13,001 nt of DNA from an uncultured Bacteroidales bacterium (GCA_937910305.1 CALEPS010000082.1:1-13001), one strand, 5' to 3'. Counted from the first letter of the stretch, positions 1 to 6,804 are shown. The notes: a model not told the origin generated them from the sequence alone. Made by a program: numbers and translations.

Positions 1-110
1 TAATTAATTATATTTAAATTTTAAATATTTCATAAAATATATATAAAAATTAATTCAATATTTAATCTTAGATATATATATCTATCAAAAAAATAATTAA
101 TTTAGTTTAA
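1..110. other. AT-rich eukaryotic upstream region
   Basis: This stretch is almost entirely A and T, with runs such as alternating TA and oligo-A/T. It lies directly upstream of the gamma-adaptin start at 111. No bacterial promoter, RNA gene or reading frame can be made out. It looks like intergenic or 5' untranslated DNA of a very AT-rich eukaryote, and it is unlike every intergenic region in the bacterial part of the window. Confidence 0.6.
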
Positions 111-1169
111 ATGCTTAAGCTTCGTGAATTCATAAAAAGAATTCGTGCTTGTAAGACATTAGATGAAGAGCGGTCCTTATGTAATAAAGAAAGTGCAGAA
201 ATACGTAATTTAAAAAAAGAAACAGCTCAAAAATTAGCAGTTCGTTCCATGACAAAATGCATGGCTATGTCATTATTAGGATATCAAACAGAATTCATTC
301 ACATGACATGCATATCTCTTTTAGCCAGTCAAAACTTCACACAAAAGAGATTAGCCTATTTAGGTATTTGTATGCTCCTTGATGAAAAAAGTGATATATT
401 GCTTTTATCATCAAATATAATAAAAAAAGATTTATCTTCAAATAATAAATATATTGTCGCAGCAGCTTTGAATACAATTGGTGAAATAGGAACTCCAGAT
501 ATGTGCAGAGATACTTGCCCAGAAATCATCAAATGTTTAAATAGTACTAATGTCTATATTAAAAAAAAGGCGGCCTTAGCTTTATCAAAAGTAGTCAAAA
601 GTTGTCCTGAATTAATAGATACAGTTCAACAAAATTTATCTACTATTTTCGAAGATAAAAATCATGGTGTTTTACTTGCTGGTTTAGCTCTTGCTGAACA
701 AGTCTTTAAAGCAGAGCCTAAGACTATTAAAAAATATAAAAAATATTTATCCCCTCTTTGTAAAACTTTAAAAAATTTAATTTCAACAAGTTATGCTCCT
801 GAATATGATGTAAATGGAATCACTGATCCTTTTTTACAAATAAGAATTTTAGAAGTATTAGGATTCTTTGGAAGATCTTCATCTAAAGAAAATGAAGAAT
901 TAGAAGCTTTATTAAATTCTATTCCATCTAATACAGATACAACAAGAAAAAACACTGGAAACGCCGTTTTATATGAATTAGTAAGATGTATATTTAGTTA
1001 TGATAGTAGTAAATCCTTAAAAAGTTTAGGAGGTTCTATTTTAGGACAATTTTTAAATAATAAAGATAATAACTATAAATATTTAGCTTTAAATACTTTA
1101 AATGACATTGCTAAAATAGATATAGACACTGTACAAAAACATAAAAATGTAATTTTAGAATTCTTAAAA
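111..1169 (+). CDS. AP-1 complex gamma-adaptin, N-terminal part (eukaryotic), 3' end lost at a junction
   Basis: The 353 residues encoded here match the N-terminal trunk of gamma-adaptin, the large subunit of the AP-1 clathrin adaptor that sorts cargo at the trans-Golgi and endosomes. Recognisable family landmarks include LREFIKRIRACKT at the N-terminus, NKESAEIR, KRLAYLGICMLLDE, YIKKKAALAL, KNHGVLLAGLAL, GITDPFLQIRILEVLG, and GNAVLYELV. The trunk is built of HEAT/armadillo helices. No intron or in-frame stop is visible, and glutamine uses CAA, so the standard code works. The first ATG fits the family start. Full gamma-adaptins have roughly 800 residues; here homology stops after QKHKNVILEFLK, where the family continues with an aspartate-rich turn and the next helix. 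From there the frame runs into bacterial sequence. The AT bias suggests an anaerobic gut fungus, but another AT-rich protist is possible. Family call is firm; source organism is inference. Confidence 0.88.
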
Positions 1170-1178
1170 GTCGGTTTC
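1160..1178. other. Junction between eukaryotic and bacterial sequence
   Basis: Base composition changes abruptly here, from very AT-rich with AT-ending codons to balanced with GC-ending codons. Protein homology also switches from gamma-adaptin (last good residue K353, codon 1167-1169) to a CDP-alcohol phosphatidyltransferase (from V354, codon 1170-1172). The reading frame happens to stay open across the join. No mobile element, terminal repeat or target duplication is visible at the boundary. A chimeric read or assembly join is the most likely cause; real transfer cannot be excluded from sequence alone. Confidence 0.85.
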
Positions 1179-1736
1179 TTCTTGACGCATTATAGTATTT
1201 ATTGGCTCTGGCTGTCTTGCTTGGGACTGGTTATCAACTGGTTCGGCGATTCGCTGGACGGTACCACAGCCCGTGTGCGCCATGCGCAGCGACCGATCTA
1301 CGGTTATTACCTCGACCATAATATCGACACCGTCACCGAGGCGTTCATGTTTATCGGAGCCGGGCTCTCGCCGCTGATGAATATGAGCATAGCGCTGCTT
1401 TGCTACGCCGCTTATCTCGCCCTCACGGTGTATGTCAGCATCAATGCGCACCTTAAGAGCGAGTTCAAACTGACGTACGGATATATGGGACCCACGGAGT
1501 TCCGACTGATTATCATTATTGCCAATATTCTGCTGATGTATATCCCGTCGCTCACCGCCTACAAGGGATCGTTCAACTATTTCGGCGAAACCATTCATTA
1601 TGGTACGCTCGACATCATCGGGTCGGGGATCTTGGTTATTCTGGTGATCTTCTATTTCGTCAGTTTCTTCAAGGATCTGCACTGGTTCGCCAAACAGGAC
1701 CCGCTCATCAAACATCCGCAAGATGAGCAAAAGTAA
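1170..1736 (+). CDS. CDP-alcohol phosphatidyltransferase family protein, N-terminus missing
   Basis: This is the C-terminal 188 residues of a membrane enzyme that transfers a phosphoalcohol from a CDP-linked donor to an alcohol acceptor in phospholipid or related lipid synthesis. The family signature D-x2-D-G-x2-A-R-x9-G-x3-D-x3-D is complete at 1248-1328, so all four metal-binding aspartates are present. At least four hydrophobic segments follow or flank it. The bacterial start lies left of the junction and is lost; the ATG at 111 belongs to the unrelated eukaryotic gene. The last codons overlap the next gene by 14 bases, which suggests an operon with the GtrA-like protein. The alcohol substrate cannot be told from the sequence. 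The last residues are charged and probably cytoplasmic. Confidence 0.85.
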   Translation, partial: VGFFLTHYSIYWLWLSCLGLVINWFGDSLDGTTARVRHAQRPIYGYYLDHNIDTVTEAFMFIGAGLSPLMNMSIALLCYAAYLALTVYVSINAHLKSEFKLTYGYMGPTEFRLIIIIANILLMYIPSLTAYKGSFNYFGETIHYGTLDIIGSGILVILVIFYFVSFFKDLHWFAKQDPLIKHPQDEQK

Positions 1737-2160
1737 GCTCAAGGAGATCGTATTCAGGTATCTGAAATTCGCAGTATCTACGCTGGCGGGAACGACAGTA
1801 GATATGCTCGTCCTATGGCTTTGTTCGCACTATCTGTTCAACGGCCGGTACTGGGGCGAGTATCTGCTCTCGCCGTTTATATCATTCGAGTGTGCCGTAC
1901 TTACTAATTTCGTTCTGGCTTATTTCTCCGTATGGCGCGACCGCGTCTCGGCATATACCTTCCGATCCTTCCTTCGCCATTACGCAGGCTATAACCTCTC
2001 CTGTACAAGCACTTTTCTCATTAAGATGGGAGTCTTGCTCCTGATCGAACGATTCTCCGGAGGATGGGATGTACTTATCTGTAATATCCTCGCTCTCTGT
2101 GTCTCGGGTATCGTCAATTTTTCTCTCAACGAGCATGTTGTCTTTAAGAAGAAAAAATGA
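1723..2160 (+). CDS. GtrA-like family membrane protein
   Basis: A 145-residue protein with four hydrophobic segments (roughly residues 13-37, 45-68, 85-108 and 114-136) and the GtrA-like pattern: RYLKFAVSTLAGTTVDMLVLWLC at the start split over the first helix, a conserved NF-LAYFSVWRD stretch after the second, and an N-terminal-facing FSLNEHVVFKKK ending. GtrA-type proteins are small membrane proteins proposed to help move polyprenyl-linked sugars across the membrane or to support glycosyltransferases. The gene overlaps the upstream phosphatidyltransferase by 14 bases and the downstream decayed gene by an ATGA overlap, so all three were once co-translated. The ATG at 1723 gives the usual family length. 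Function beyond the family level is inference. Confidence 0.85.
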   Translation: MSKSKLKEIVFRYLKFAVSTLAGTTVDMLVLWLCSHYLFNGRYWGEYLLSPFISFECAVLTNFVLAYFSVWRDRVSAYTFRSFLRHYAGYNLSCTSTFLIKMGVLLLIERFSGGWDVLICNILALCVSGIVNFSLNEHVVFKKKK

Positions 2161-2605
2161 ACAGCGTACGTGATTATTTGTTAGCTTTGCATCAGCGTAA
2201 GAACGGAGTGGGGGAGGAATACGAAATATCCTCATGTCCGCAGTTGATAGAGCGTGTGCAGCAACTGGGTTTCCTGCCGCTATTGGACAGCGGCATAGCC
2301 GGTTATTGCGCCGAGGAGATGATGGCACCCGACTACCACTATGTGCCTGCCATACGCGGACGGGACCCATACAGCCCTCCGTACACCGCAGGAGTCCTAC
2401 GAACGAATCCTTGCACATATGCGGGAGATCCTGCCTGCGGCGACAGAGAAACAACTGAACAAACTGCTGAGCGGTAACCCGTCACCCATCCTTGCGCGAG
2501 AAACGCACGGCGCTCGTCTGGCATAACGGCGGTCATTTCACCGACTGTACCCTCCGCCTCGCCCAAGCCCTCGCCTGGTGTATCTCAAAGCAGCAAACGA
2601 TTTGA
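2157..2605 (+). pseudogene. Decayed AlkZ-related protein gene (internal deletion and frame changes)
   Basis: The frame beginning at 2157 overlaps the GtrA-like stop as ATGA and encodes a plausible N-terminus: MNSVRDYLLALHQRKN, then LIERVQQLGFLPLLDSGIAG and AEEMMAPDYHYV. About residue 62 it loses sense. A second frame (2341-2526) then gives TPQESYERILAHMREILPA and TEKQLNKLL, which fits the C-terminal end of the same kind of protein. From memory, the pieces resemble AlkZ-related (YcaQ-like winged-helix) proteins of Bacteroidales, which are much longer, so most of the middle is missing. A third frame (2489-2605) gives a further short sensible stretch that I cannot assign. The whole segment therefore looks like a gene remnant with an internal deletion and frameshifts. 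A sequencing error alone would not explain the missing middle. The family assignment is moderate; the decay is better supported. Confidence 0.6.
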
Positions 2606-2626
2606 CAACCTTGCCCAACCGTTGAT

Positions 2627-3511
2627 ATGACCCAGAAACAGAAAACAATCCTCGGCTTTGCAGCCGGAGTGGCGGCGGGTGTCTCGTACGGACTGAATCC
2701 GCTGTTCGGCAAACCGCTCTTGGACGGCGGCGTGCCGGTGTTGTCGCTCTTGTTCTTCCGTTATGCCATCTCGGCGGTTATCTTAGGTCTCTGGATGGCG
2801 TTCCGGCATGAGTCTTTCCGCGTCAACGGACGGGAAATGCGCCTGCTGGTCGTTCTCGGCTGTCTGTTCGCCGCCAGCAGTGTCTTTCTCTTTGAGTCGT
2901 ACCGGTTCATCCCTTCCGGGCTGGCAACGACCTTCGTTTATCTGTATCCGGTCTTTGTGGCGCTTATCATGGTCGGGCTGCATGTCTATCCCAAATGGCA
3001 GGTATGGCTGTCTATAGCTGCCACGGTTGCGGGAGTGGTCTTGCTAAGCTGGCCCGCCGCCGGAACAGAGATTCACTGGCTCGGTATTGTCTTGGCGGCT
3101 ATGTCTGCTTTGAGTTACGCCGTTTATCTGGTGATTGTCAACCGCTCGCAGCGTATCAAACATATCTCCGAGCATATGCTCACGTTCTATGGTCTGGTGG
3201 TGGGTGCCGTTGCCTTTCTGGCGTACCTGCTTATTGACGGAACGCCGGTGCTGCAAGGCATAGACACCACTTCAGACGTGCTGAATCTCATCGGTCTGGC
3301 AGTCTTTCCGACCATGATAGCCATGCTGACGATAGCCCTTTCCACACGCCTCATCGGACCAACCAAAACGTCTGTCTTGGGCGCTTTCGAACCCGTAACG
3401 GCTATCTTGGTCGGCACGCTGGTCTTTGGCGAACCGCTGACGGTCAACATCCTCGCCGGCATCGTCATCTGCATCGCCGCCGTCCTCTTCATGATTCTCA
3501 GCGAAAAGTAA
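2627..3511 (+). CDS. EamA/DMT-superfamily transporter
   Basis: A 294-residue inner-membrane protein with about ten hydrophobic segments arranged as two EamA repeats. Repeat one has GVSYGLNPLFGKPLLDGGVP near the N-terminus and SYRFIPSGLATTFVYLYPVFVAL around residues 90-115 (shown here in two parts of one helix pair); repeat two has SALSYAVYLVIVNRS near residue 160 and TSVLGAFEPVTAILVGTLVFGEP near residue 250. These are the usual landmarks of drug/metabolite transporters, which export metabolites or small toxic compounds. Substrate cannot be inferred. The length is normal and the start ATG follows a 21-base gap after the decayed gene. No matching Bacteroidales promoter is visible just upstream, so it may be read through from the upstream operon. 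Confidence 0.9.
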   Translation: MTQKQKTILGFAAGVAAGVSYGLNPLFGKPLLDGGVPVLSLLFFRYAISAVILGLWMAFRHESFRVNGREMRLLVVLGCLFAASSVFLFESYRFIPSGLATTFVYLYPVFVALIMVGLHVYPKWQVWLSIAATVAGVVLLSWPAAGTEIHWLGIVLAAMSALSYAVYLVIVNRSQRIKHISEHMLTFYGLVVGAVAFLAYLLIDGTPVLQGIDTTSDVLNLIGLAVFPTMIAMLTIALSTRLIGPTKTSVLGAFEPVTAILVGTLVFGEPLTVNILAGIVICIAAVLFMILSEK

Positions 3512-3555
3512 AAATGAAACTGCGCCCCTAGTTAGAGTTTTTTCTAGCAAAAATC

Positions 3556-3586
3556 TTGTGTATGTCAAAAAAATGTTGTATCTTTG
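3556..3586 (+). promoter_or_regulatory. Bacteroidales-type promoter for the 3612-5468 operon
   Basis: A -33 TTG lies at 3556-3558 and a -7 element TATCTTTG at 3579-3586, separated by 20 bases, matching the TTG / TAnnTTTG consensus of the Bacteroidetes housekeeping sigma factor. The A-run between them is shared with the other three promoters in the window. Transcription should start within a few bases of 3590, about 25 bases upstream of the first gene. Confidence 0.75.
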
Positions 3587-3600
3587 CGCCAGATTGGCGC
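3586..3600. promoter_or_regulatory. Perfect inverted repeat at the predicted transcription start
   Basis: The arms GCGCCA (3586-3591) and TGGCGC (3595-3600) are exact complements around the 3-base centre GAT. The repeat begins at the last base of the -7 element and covers the predicted start site. It could be an operator for a repressor or a short hairpin at the transcript's 5' end. Nothing binding it is known; it could also be chance. Confidence 0.4.
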
Positions 3601-3611
3601 ATTACAAATAA

Positions 3612-3848
3612 ATGGCATCTATAGACACTACCAATATGTGTAGCCATCTGCAGCGGAAGTTATTCGCTGAGGACGGTGAGTACCGCGCCGTCCGGGAGCA
3701 GATAGAGAACGATCCGATGCTCACGGCGGTTGTGCGTTCGCGGCAGTTGCATATCTATCGCGACGGGAAGAAAATATTGGTTCTCGCCGGCAAGAGCGCA
3801 CCGAAGATCATCCGGGACGACAGACTGAACGAACTGATAAATAGATAA
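3612..3848 (+). CDS. Small protein of unknown function (78 aa)
   Basis: First gene after the promoter at 3556-3586. The protein is soluble, without signal peptide or membrane segment. Its N-terminal half is acidic and helical, and the C-terminal half carries a basic strand-like run: VRSRQLHIYRDGKKILVLAG followed by KSAPKIIRDDRLNELI. The RDGKK / LAGKS pattern looks like a conserved beta-hairpin but I do not recognise a named family. The ATG at 3612 is used because it sits right behind the promoter; a second ATG at 3636 is possible. It heads a run of four genes ending with the AraC-type regulator. Real gene likely; function unknown. Confidence 0.7.
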   Translation: MASIDTTNMCSHLQRKLFAEDGEYRAVREQIENDPMLTAVVRSRQLHIYRDGKKILVLAGKSAPKIIRDDRLNELINR

Positions 3849-3859
3849 CTTTAAATAGT

Positions 3860-3973
3860 ATGACCTACGACGAATACATAGCCCAAGAGCAGCAGGCGAT
3901 GGATGAGGAGCAGCGGGATGACAGTTGCTTTCTGGAGTACCAGCCCGAAGGACAGTTTGTCCGCGGACACTAA
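3860..3973 (+). CDS. Very small acidic protein (37 aa), unknown
   Basis: An ATG 11 bases after the preceding stop opens a 37-codon frame that reads MTYDEYIAQEQQAMDEEQRD, then DSCFLEYQPEGQFVRGH, ending in TAA at 3971-3973. It fills nearly all the space between the 78-residue gene and the acetyltransferase, and its codons use the same GC-ending style as the neighbours. The protein is strongly acidic and probably helical at its N-terminus, with one cysteine. No family recognised. It could be a true small protein in the operon or a remnant of a longer gene. Confidence 0.45.
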   Translation: MTYDEYIAQEQQAMDEEQRDDSCFLEYQPEGQFVRGH

Positions 3974-3992
3974 CATGACAAATATATGTATT

Positions 3993-4559
3993 ATGACCAT
4001 AGACCAATTCCGTAAACGCATGGCGACGGGCGAGCCGATAGTAGGTGGCTCGGACCTGCACATGGAGTTCCATAAGTACTCGCAGGAAGCCCTGCGTATC
4101 ACTGCCGAGATCAACGGTGCGTACCATACACCCGAAGAACTGCGGCGGCTGTTAAGCGAACTGTGGGCAATTGACGTGCCGGAGAGTTTCGGCATGTTTC
4201 CGCCTTTCTACACCGACTGCGGCAAGAACACTCACATCGGCGAGCGGGTGTTTATCAACATGGGCTGCAAGTTCCAGGACCAGGGCGGTATCTTCATCGA
4301 TGACGATGCCCTCATCGGGCATAACGCTACGCTCTGTACGCTCAATCATATCCCAGACCCGGCGCAACGGGCAGGCATGACAGCCAAACCGATACATATC
4401 GGCAAGAGGGTGTGGCTCGGCACGAACGTGACCGTCCTGCAAGGTGTCACTATCGGCAACAATGCCATCGTTGCAGCCGGAGCCGTAGTAACCAAGGATG
4501 TGCCAGCCAACGCCATCGTCGGCGGTGTCCCTGCCAAACTGATTAAGATGATAGACTAA
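3993..4559 (+). CDS. Sugar O-acetyltransferase (maltose/galactoside acetyltransferase type)
   Basis: A 188-residue cytoplasmic enzyme of the left-handed beta-helix (hexapeptide repeat) class, which moves acetyl from acetyl-CoA to a sugar hydroxyl. The N-terminus (about residues 1-60) is the small helical maltose-acetyltransferase domain; FPPFYTDCGKN and NMGCKFQDQGG follow, then hexapeptide turns through IGKRVWLGTNVTVLQGVTIG and a typical end VTKDVPANAIVGGVPAKLI. The catalytic histidine is expected at H119 in TLNH. The start at 3993 (MTIDQFRKRM) fits the family best; ATGs at 3975 and 3903 lie in the same frame but the latter overlaps the small upstream ORF. The stop is 12 bases before the AraC-type gene, consistent with one transcript. 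The true sugar substrate is not known. Confidence 0.9.
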   Translation: MTIDQFRKRMATGEPIVGGSDLHMEFHKYSQEALRITAEINGAYHTPEELRRLLSELWAIDVPESFGMFPPFYTDCGKNTHIGERVFINMGCKFQDQGGIFIDDDALIGHNATLCTLNHIPDPAQRAGMTAKPIHIGKRVWLGTNVTVLQGVTIGNNAIVAAGAVVTKDVPANAIVGGVPAKLIKMID

Positions 4560-4571
4560 CTCCGCGCACAG

Positions 4572-5468
4572 ATGGCTAAGATTCTACATATCCGCTCGGT
4601 GAACGACTACGCACGCTATGTCGGTGCGCCGGTGTTGCATGAGCTGGTCAGCGTCATCCATTACGACGAACTGACCGCCATGCGGCACAGCCTGAACAGC
4701 TACGAGGTCTATGCGATGTTCCTCAACGACGGCGAACTGCCCGAACTGACCTACGGCACGGTGCAGTACACTATGCCGCAACACACGCTTATGTGCGTCT
4801 CTCCCGGACAGATAGGCGGCACAACGGACACTGGTGAGATCGTGCATGCCTCCGGCTGGGCGTTGCTCTTCGACCCGAAACTGCTGCACGACACGTTTTT
4901 AGGTCGGCGGATGAGCCGCTACCGGTTCTTCAGTTACAACACCTCCGAACCGCTGCTCATGACCGAGGAGGAGAGAGGCATATTGGTCGATTGTCTGGAG
5001 CATCTGCGGGCATCCTTCGTACATGGTACATCGTCTCTTGGTACAACAAGCGACTTGTCGCTTGTTGCTTCCTGGCTCTCGCTTATTCTCGAATACTGCC
5101 TGCGGTTCTACAGCCGCCAGTTCAAGATGCAGAGTACCGGCGAGAAGGGATTGCTACACCGCTTGGAGACGGTCTTGGAAAACTACTACGCCCATGGTCT
5201 CCAGACGGAGAAAGGGCTGCCGACCGTCAGTTACTGTGCCTCGCAGCTGTGCCTTTCCGCCGGTTATTTCGGTGATTTGGTGCGCGAAGCGACAGGCAAT
5301 ACCGCCATCGGTTTCATCCATGAGTTTGTCATCCGCCGCGCCAACGAACTGCTCCGCGCAGGCAACAGCATCTCCTCCACGGCGTACGACCTCGGCTTTC
5401 AGACCCCGTCCCATTTCTCGCGCGTATATAAAAAGGTCACCGGCTTTCCCCCGTCCGGTTTCCGCTAA
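4572..5468 (+). CDS. AraC-family transcriptional regulator
   Basis: A 298-residue DNA-binding regulator. The first 180 or so residues form a cupin-like sensing domain (VMYAMFLNDGELPELTYG-type strand pattern, here starting YEVYAMFLNDGELPELTYG, and GWALLFDPKLLHDT). The last 100 residues are the AraC double helix-turn-helix: first helix pair around YCASQLCLSAGYFGDLVREA, and second around ISSTAYDLGFQTPSHFSRVY, ending KKVTGFPPSGFR. The linker at residues about 152-168 carries an in-frame 7-bp repeat array (5024-5074). The gene is last in the acetyltransferase run and lies 125 bases upstream of a promoter serving the redox operon in the same direction, so control of that operon is a reasonable inference. 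The inducer is unknown. Confidence 0.92.
   Translation: MAKILHIRSVNDYARYVGAPVLHELVSVIHYDELTAMRHSLNSYEVYAMFLNDGELPELTYGTVQYTMPQHTLMCVSPGQIGGTTDTGEIVHASGWALLFDPKLLHDTFLGRRMSRYRFFSYNTSEPLLMTEEERGILVDCLEHLRASFVHGTSSLGTTSDLSLVASWLSLILEYCLRFYSRQFKMQSTGEKGLLHRLETVLENYYAHGLQTEKGLPTVSYCASQLCLSAGYFGDLVREATGNTAIGFIHEFVIRRANELLRAGNSISSTAYDLGFQTPSHFSRVYKKVTGFPPSGFR
5024..5074. repeat. Heptamer repeat array inside the AraC-type gene, with an 11-bp palindrome
   Basis: The sequence can be read as 7-bp units: TGGTACA, TCGTCTC, TTGGTAC, AACAAGC, GACTTGT, CGCTTGT, TGCTTCC. Within it, arms CAACAAGCGAC (5044-5054) and GTCGCTTGTTG (5057-5067) are perfect complements around TT. It encodes a serine/threonine-rich linker between the sensing and DNA-binding domains and does not break the frame. 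Its style matches other arrays in the window, though the unit sequence is different. Confidence 0.55.
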
Positions 5469-5517
5469 GAAAAGCCCCTTTCCCGAAAACAGGCAAGCCT
5501 TTCCTCAATTCAGATAA

Positions 5518-5546
5518 TTGTATGTCGTAAAAAAGCAGTAATTTTG
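5518..5546 (+). promoter_or_regulatory. Bacteroidales-type promoter for the redox operon
   Basis: A -33 TTG at 5518-5520 and a -7 element TAATTTTG at 5539-5546 are separated by 18 bases, slightly shorter than in the other promoters of the window. The sequence between them has the same A-run and GCAG before the -7 element as the promoter at 9596. The transcript would carry an untranslated leader of about 40 bases before the ATG at 5594. No clear AraC half-sites could be identified by eye. Confidence 0.7.
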
Positions 5547-5593
5547 CACTCGCAATTGAAACAACAATATTAACCATTCAAAAACGTACAATT

Positions 5594-5860
5594 ATGGCAC
5601 AGAAAATTTTAGTTGAGACATGGGGCGATTTCGGTAAAGTCGAAAACCTCCAGGAGATCATGCCCGTAGAAATGCAGATGGCTTACGACCTGCGCGACAA
5701 AGGTATTATGGACCATCTGATGGTCAAGGACGGACTCAAAGGCGCGTACATCCTTTATAACCTGACGGACAAGAAGGAAGTAGAAACGCTGCTGAAGAAA
5801 TTCCCGCTGTACCCCTATTTTGAGCGCATCGAGATGACACTTGTAGAACAGAGTTTTTAA
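5594..5860 (+). CDS. Muconolactone delta-isomerase-like protein (dimeric alpha/beta barrel)
   Basis: An 88-residue cytoplasmic protein of the ferredoxin-like dimeric alpha/beta-barrel type. Its end, FPLYPYFERIEMTLVEQS, matches the family pattern LPLFPYMDIEVTPL of muconolactone isomerases, and the length is the usual 90 or so. The N-terminal strand is ILVETWGD, and the middle LKGAYILYNLTDKKEVETLL fits strand-helix of the fold. The true isomerase acts in aerobic aromatic degradation, which is unlikely in an anaerobe, so a related small-molecule role in this redox operon is more plausible. It is the first gene of the operon; the next ATG follows its stop by 6 bases. Fold well supported, reaction unknown. 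Confidence 0.75.
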   Translation: MAQKILVETWGDFGKVENLQEIMPVEMQMAYDLRDKGIMDHLMVKDGLKGAYILYNLTDKKEVETLLKKFPLYPYFERIEMTLVEQSF

Positions 5861-5866
5861 GCAATT

Positions 5867-6799
5867 ATGGCAAACATCATTTTAGGCACATGGTCATGGG
5901 GCGCCGGCATGTTCGGCGGCGACAGCGTGTTCGGTTCGCACACCGACGAGCATATTCTGCAACCTGTTTTCGATGCGGCGACGGAGGCGGGTCTGCGCAC
6001 ATGGGACACCGCCACGGCGTACGCCATGGGCGAGTCGGAGCGCATCCTCGGGTCGTTCATCGCCGGCAAGAAACGCGAGGACTATATCATCTCTACCAAG
6101 TTCACACCGCAACTGGCGCAGATGTATGACGATTCGGTGGAGAAGATGGCGGAGGCGTCCATGGAGCGCATGGGCATTGACTATATCGACATCTACTGGA
6201 TCCATAACTCCGCCGACGTGGAGCGTTGGACGCCGGGACTGATTCCGCTGCTGCGGTCGGGCAAAGTGCGCCGTGTGGGTGTCAGCAACCACGACCTTGC
6301 GCAACTCAAACGCGCCAACGAGATACTCGCCGAAGCGGGCTTCCGTGTCTCTGCCGTGCAGAACCATTTCTCGCTCCTCTACACGAACTCCGAGCGCGAC
6401 GGCATCCTTGACTACTGTAAGCAGAACGGCATTGAGTTCTGGGGCTACATGGTCTTGGAGCAAGGTGCGCTGTCGGGCAAGTACAACACGGCTAATCCGC
6501 TGCCTGCGGACAGCGACCGCGGACGCAAATACAACCCTGTTCTGCCGCAACTCCAGGCACTCACGGACGAACTGACCGCTATCGGCAAACGCTATGGTCT
6601 CTCCTGTTCGCAGACGGCTATCGCGTGGGCGATGACCAAGGGCGTGCAACCCATCATCGGTGCCACCAAACCTCACCACGTGACCGAAGCGGCGCAAGTG
6701 GGCGACTCCCGTCTGACGCCCTCCGAGGTCGCAGCACTGGAACGTCTCGCCGCTGCCACCGGTATCGACACCCGCGGCGGATGGGAAGGCAAAGCCTAA
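5867..6799 (+). CDS. Aldo/keto reductase
   Basis: A 310-residue NAD(P)H-dependent oxidoreductase that reduces carbonyl compounds. The catalytic tetrad is complete: D47 and Y52 in WDTATAYAMGESE, K78 in ISTKF, and H113 in YWIHNS. Strands and helices follow the TIM-barrel order, with RRVGVSNHDLAQL and the cofactor-binding end containing IIGATKPHH near residue 263 (IIGATK is typical of the adenosine-phosphate site). Length is normal. The start at 5867 is 6 bases after the preceding stop. An open frame of the same length on the opposite strand is a codon-bias shadow. The substrate is unknown; its companions (flavodoxin, FMN reductase, cupin) suggest detoxification or redox balancing. Confidence 0.93.
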   Translation: MANIILGTWSWGAGMFGGDSVFGSHTDEHILQPVFDAATEAGLRTWDTATAYAMGESERILGSFIAGKKREDYIISTKFTPQLAQMYDDSVEKMAEASMERMGIDYIDIYWIHNSADVERWTPGLIPLLRSGKVRRVGVSNHDLAQLKRANEILAEAGFRVSAVQNHFSLLYTNSERDGILDYCKQNGIEFWGYMVLEQGALSGKYNTANPLPADSDRGRKYNPVLPQLQALTDELTAIGKRYGLSCSQTAIAWAMTKGVQPIIGATKPHHVTEAAQVGDSRLTPSEVAALERLAAATGIDTRGGWEGKA

Positions 6800-6804
6800 A
6801 GGAA

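Noticed and set aside
1158..1163. EcoRI site at the join as a sign of a cloning artefact
   Set aside because: GAATTC also occurs several times elsewhere in the AT-rich part, so its presence close to the join is not informative.
111..1736. A single 541-residue fusion protein of adaptin and a membrane lipid enzyme
   Set aside because: The halves come from different domains of life with different base composition; treated as two partial genes with a join.
1164..1742. 192-codon open frame on the minus strand
   Set aside because: Lies opposite the phosphatidyltransferase, which has a complete catalytic motif; the antisense frame has no recognisable protein features.
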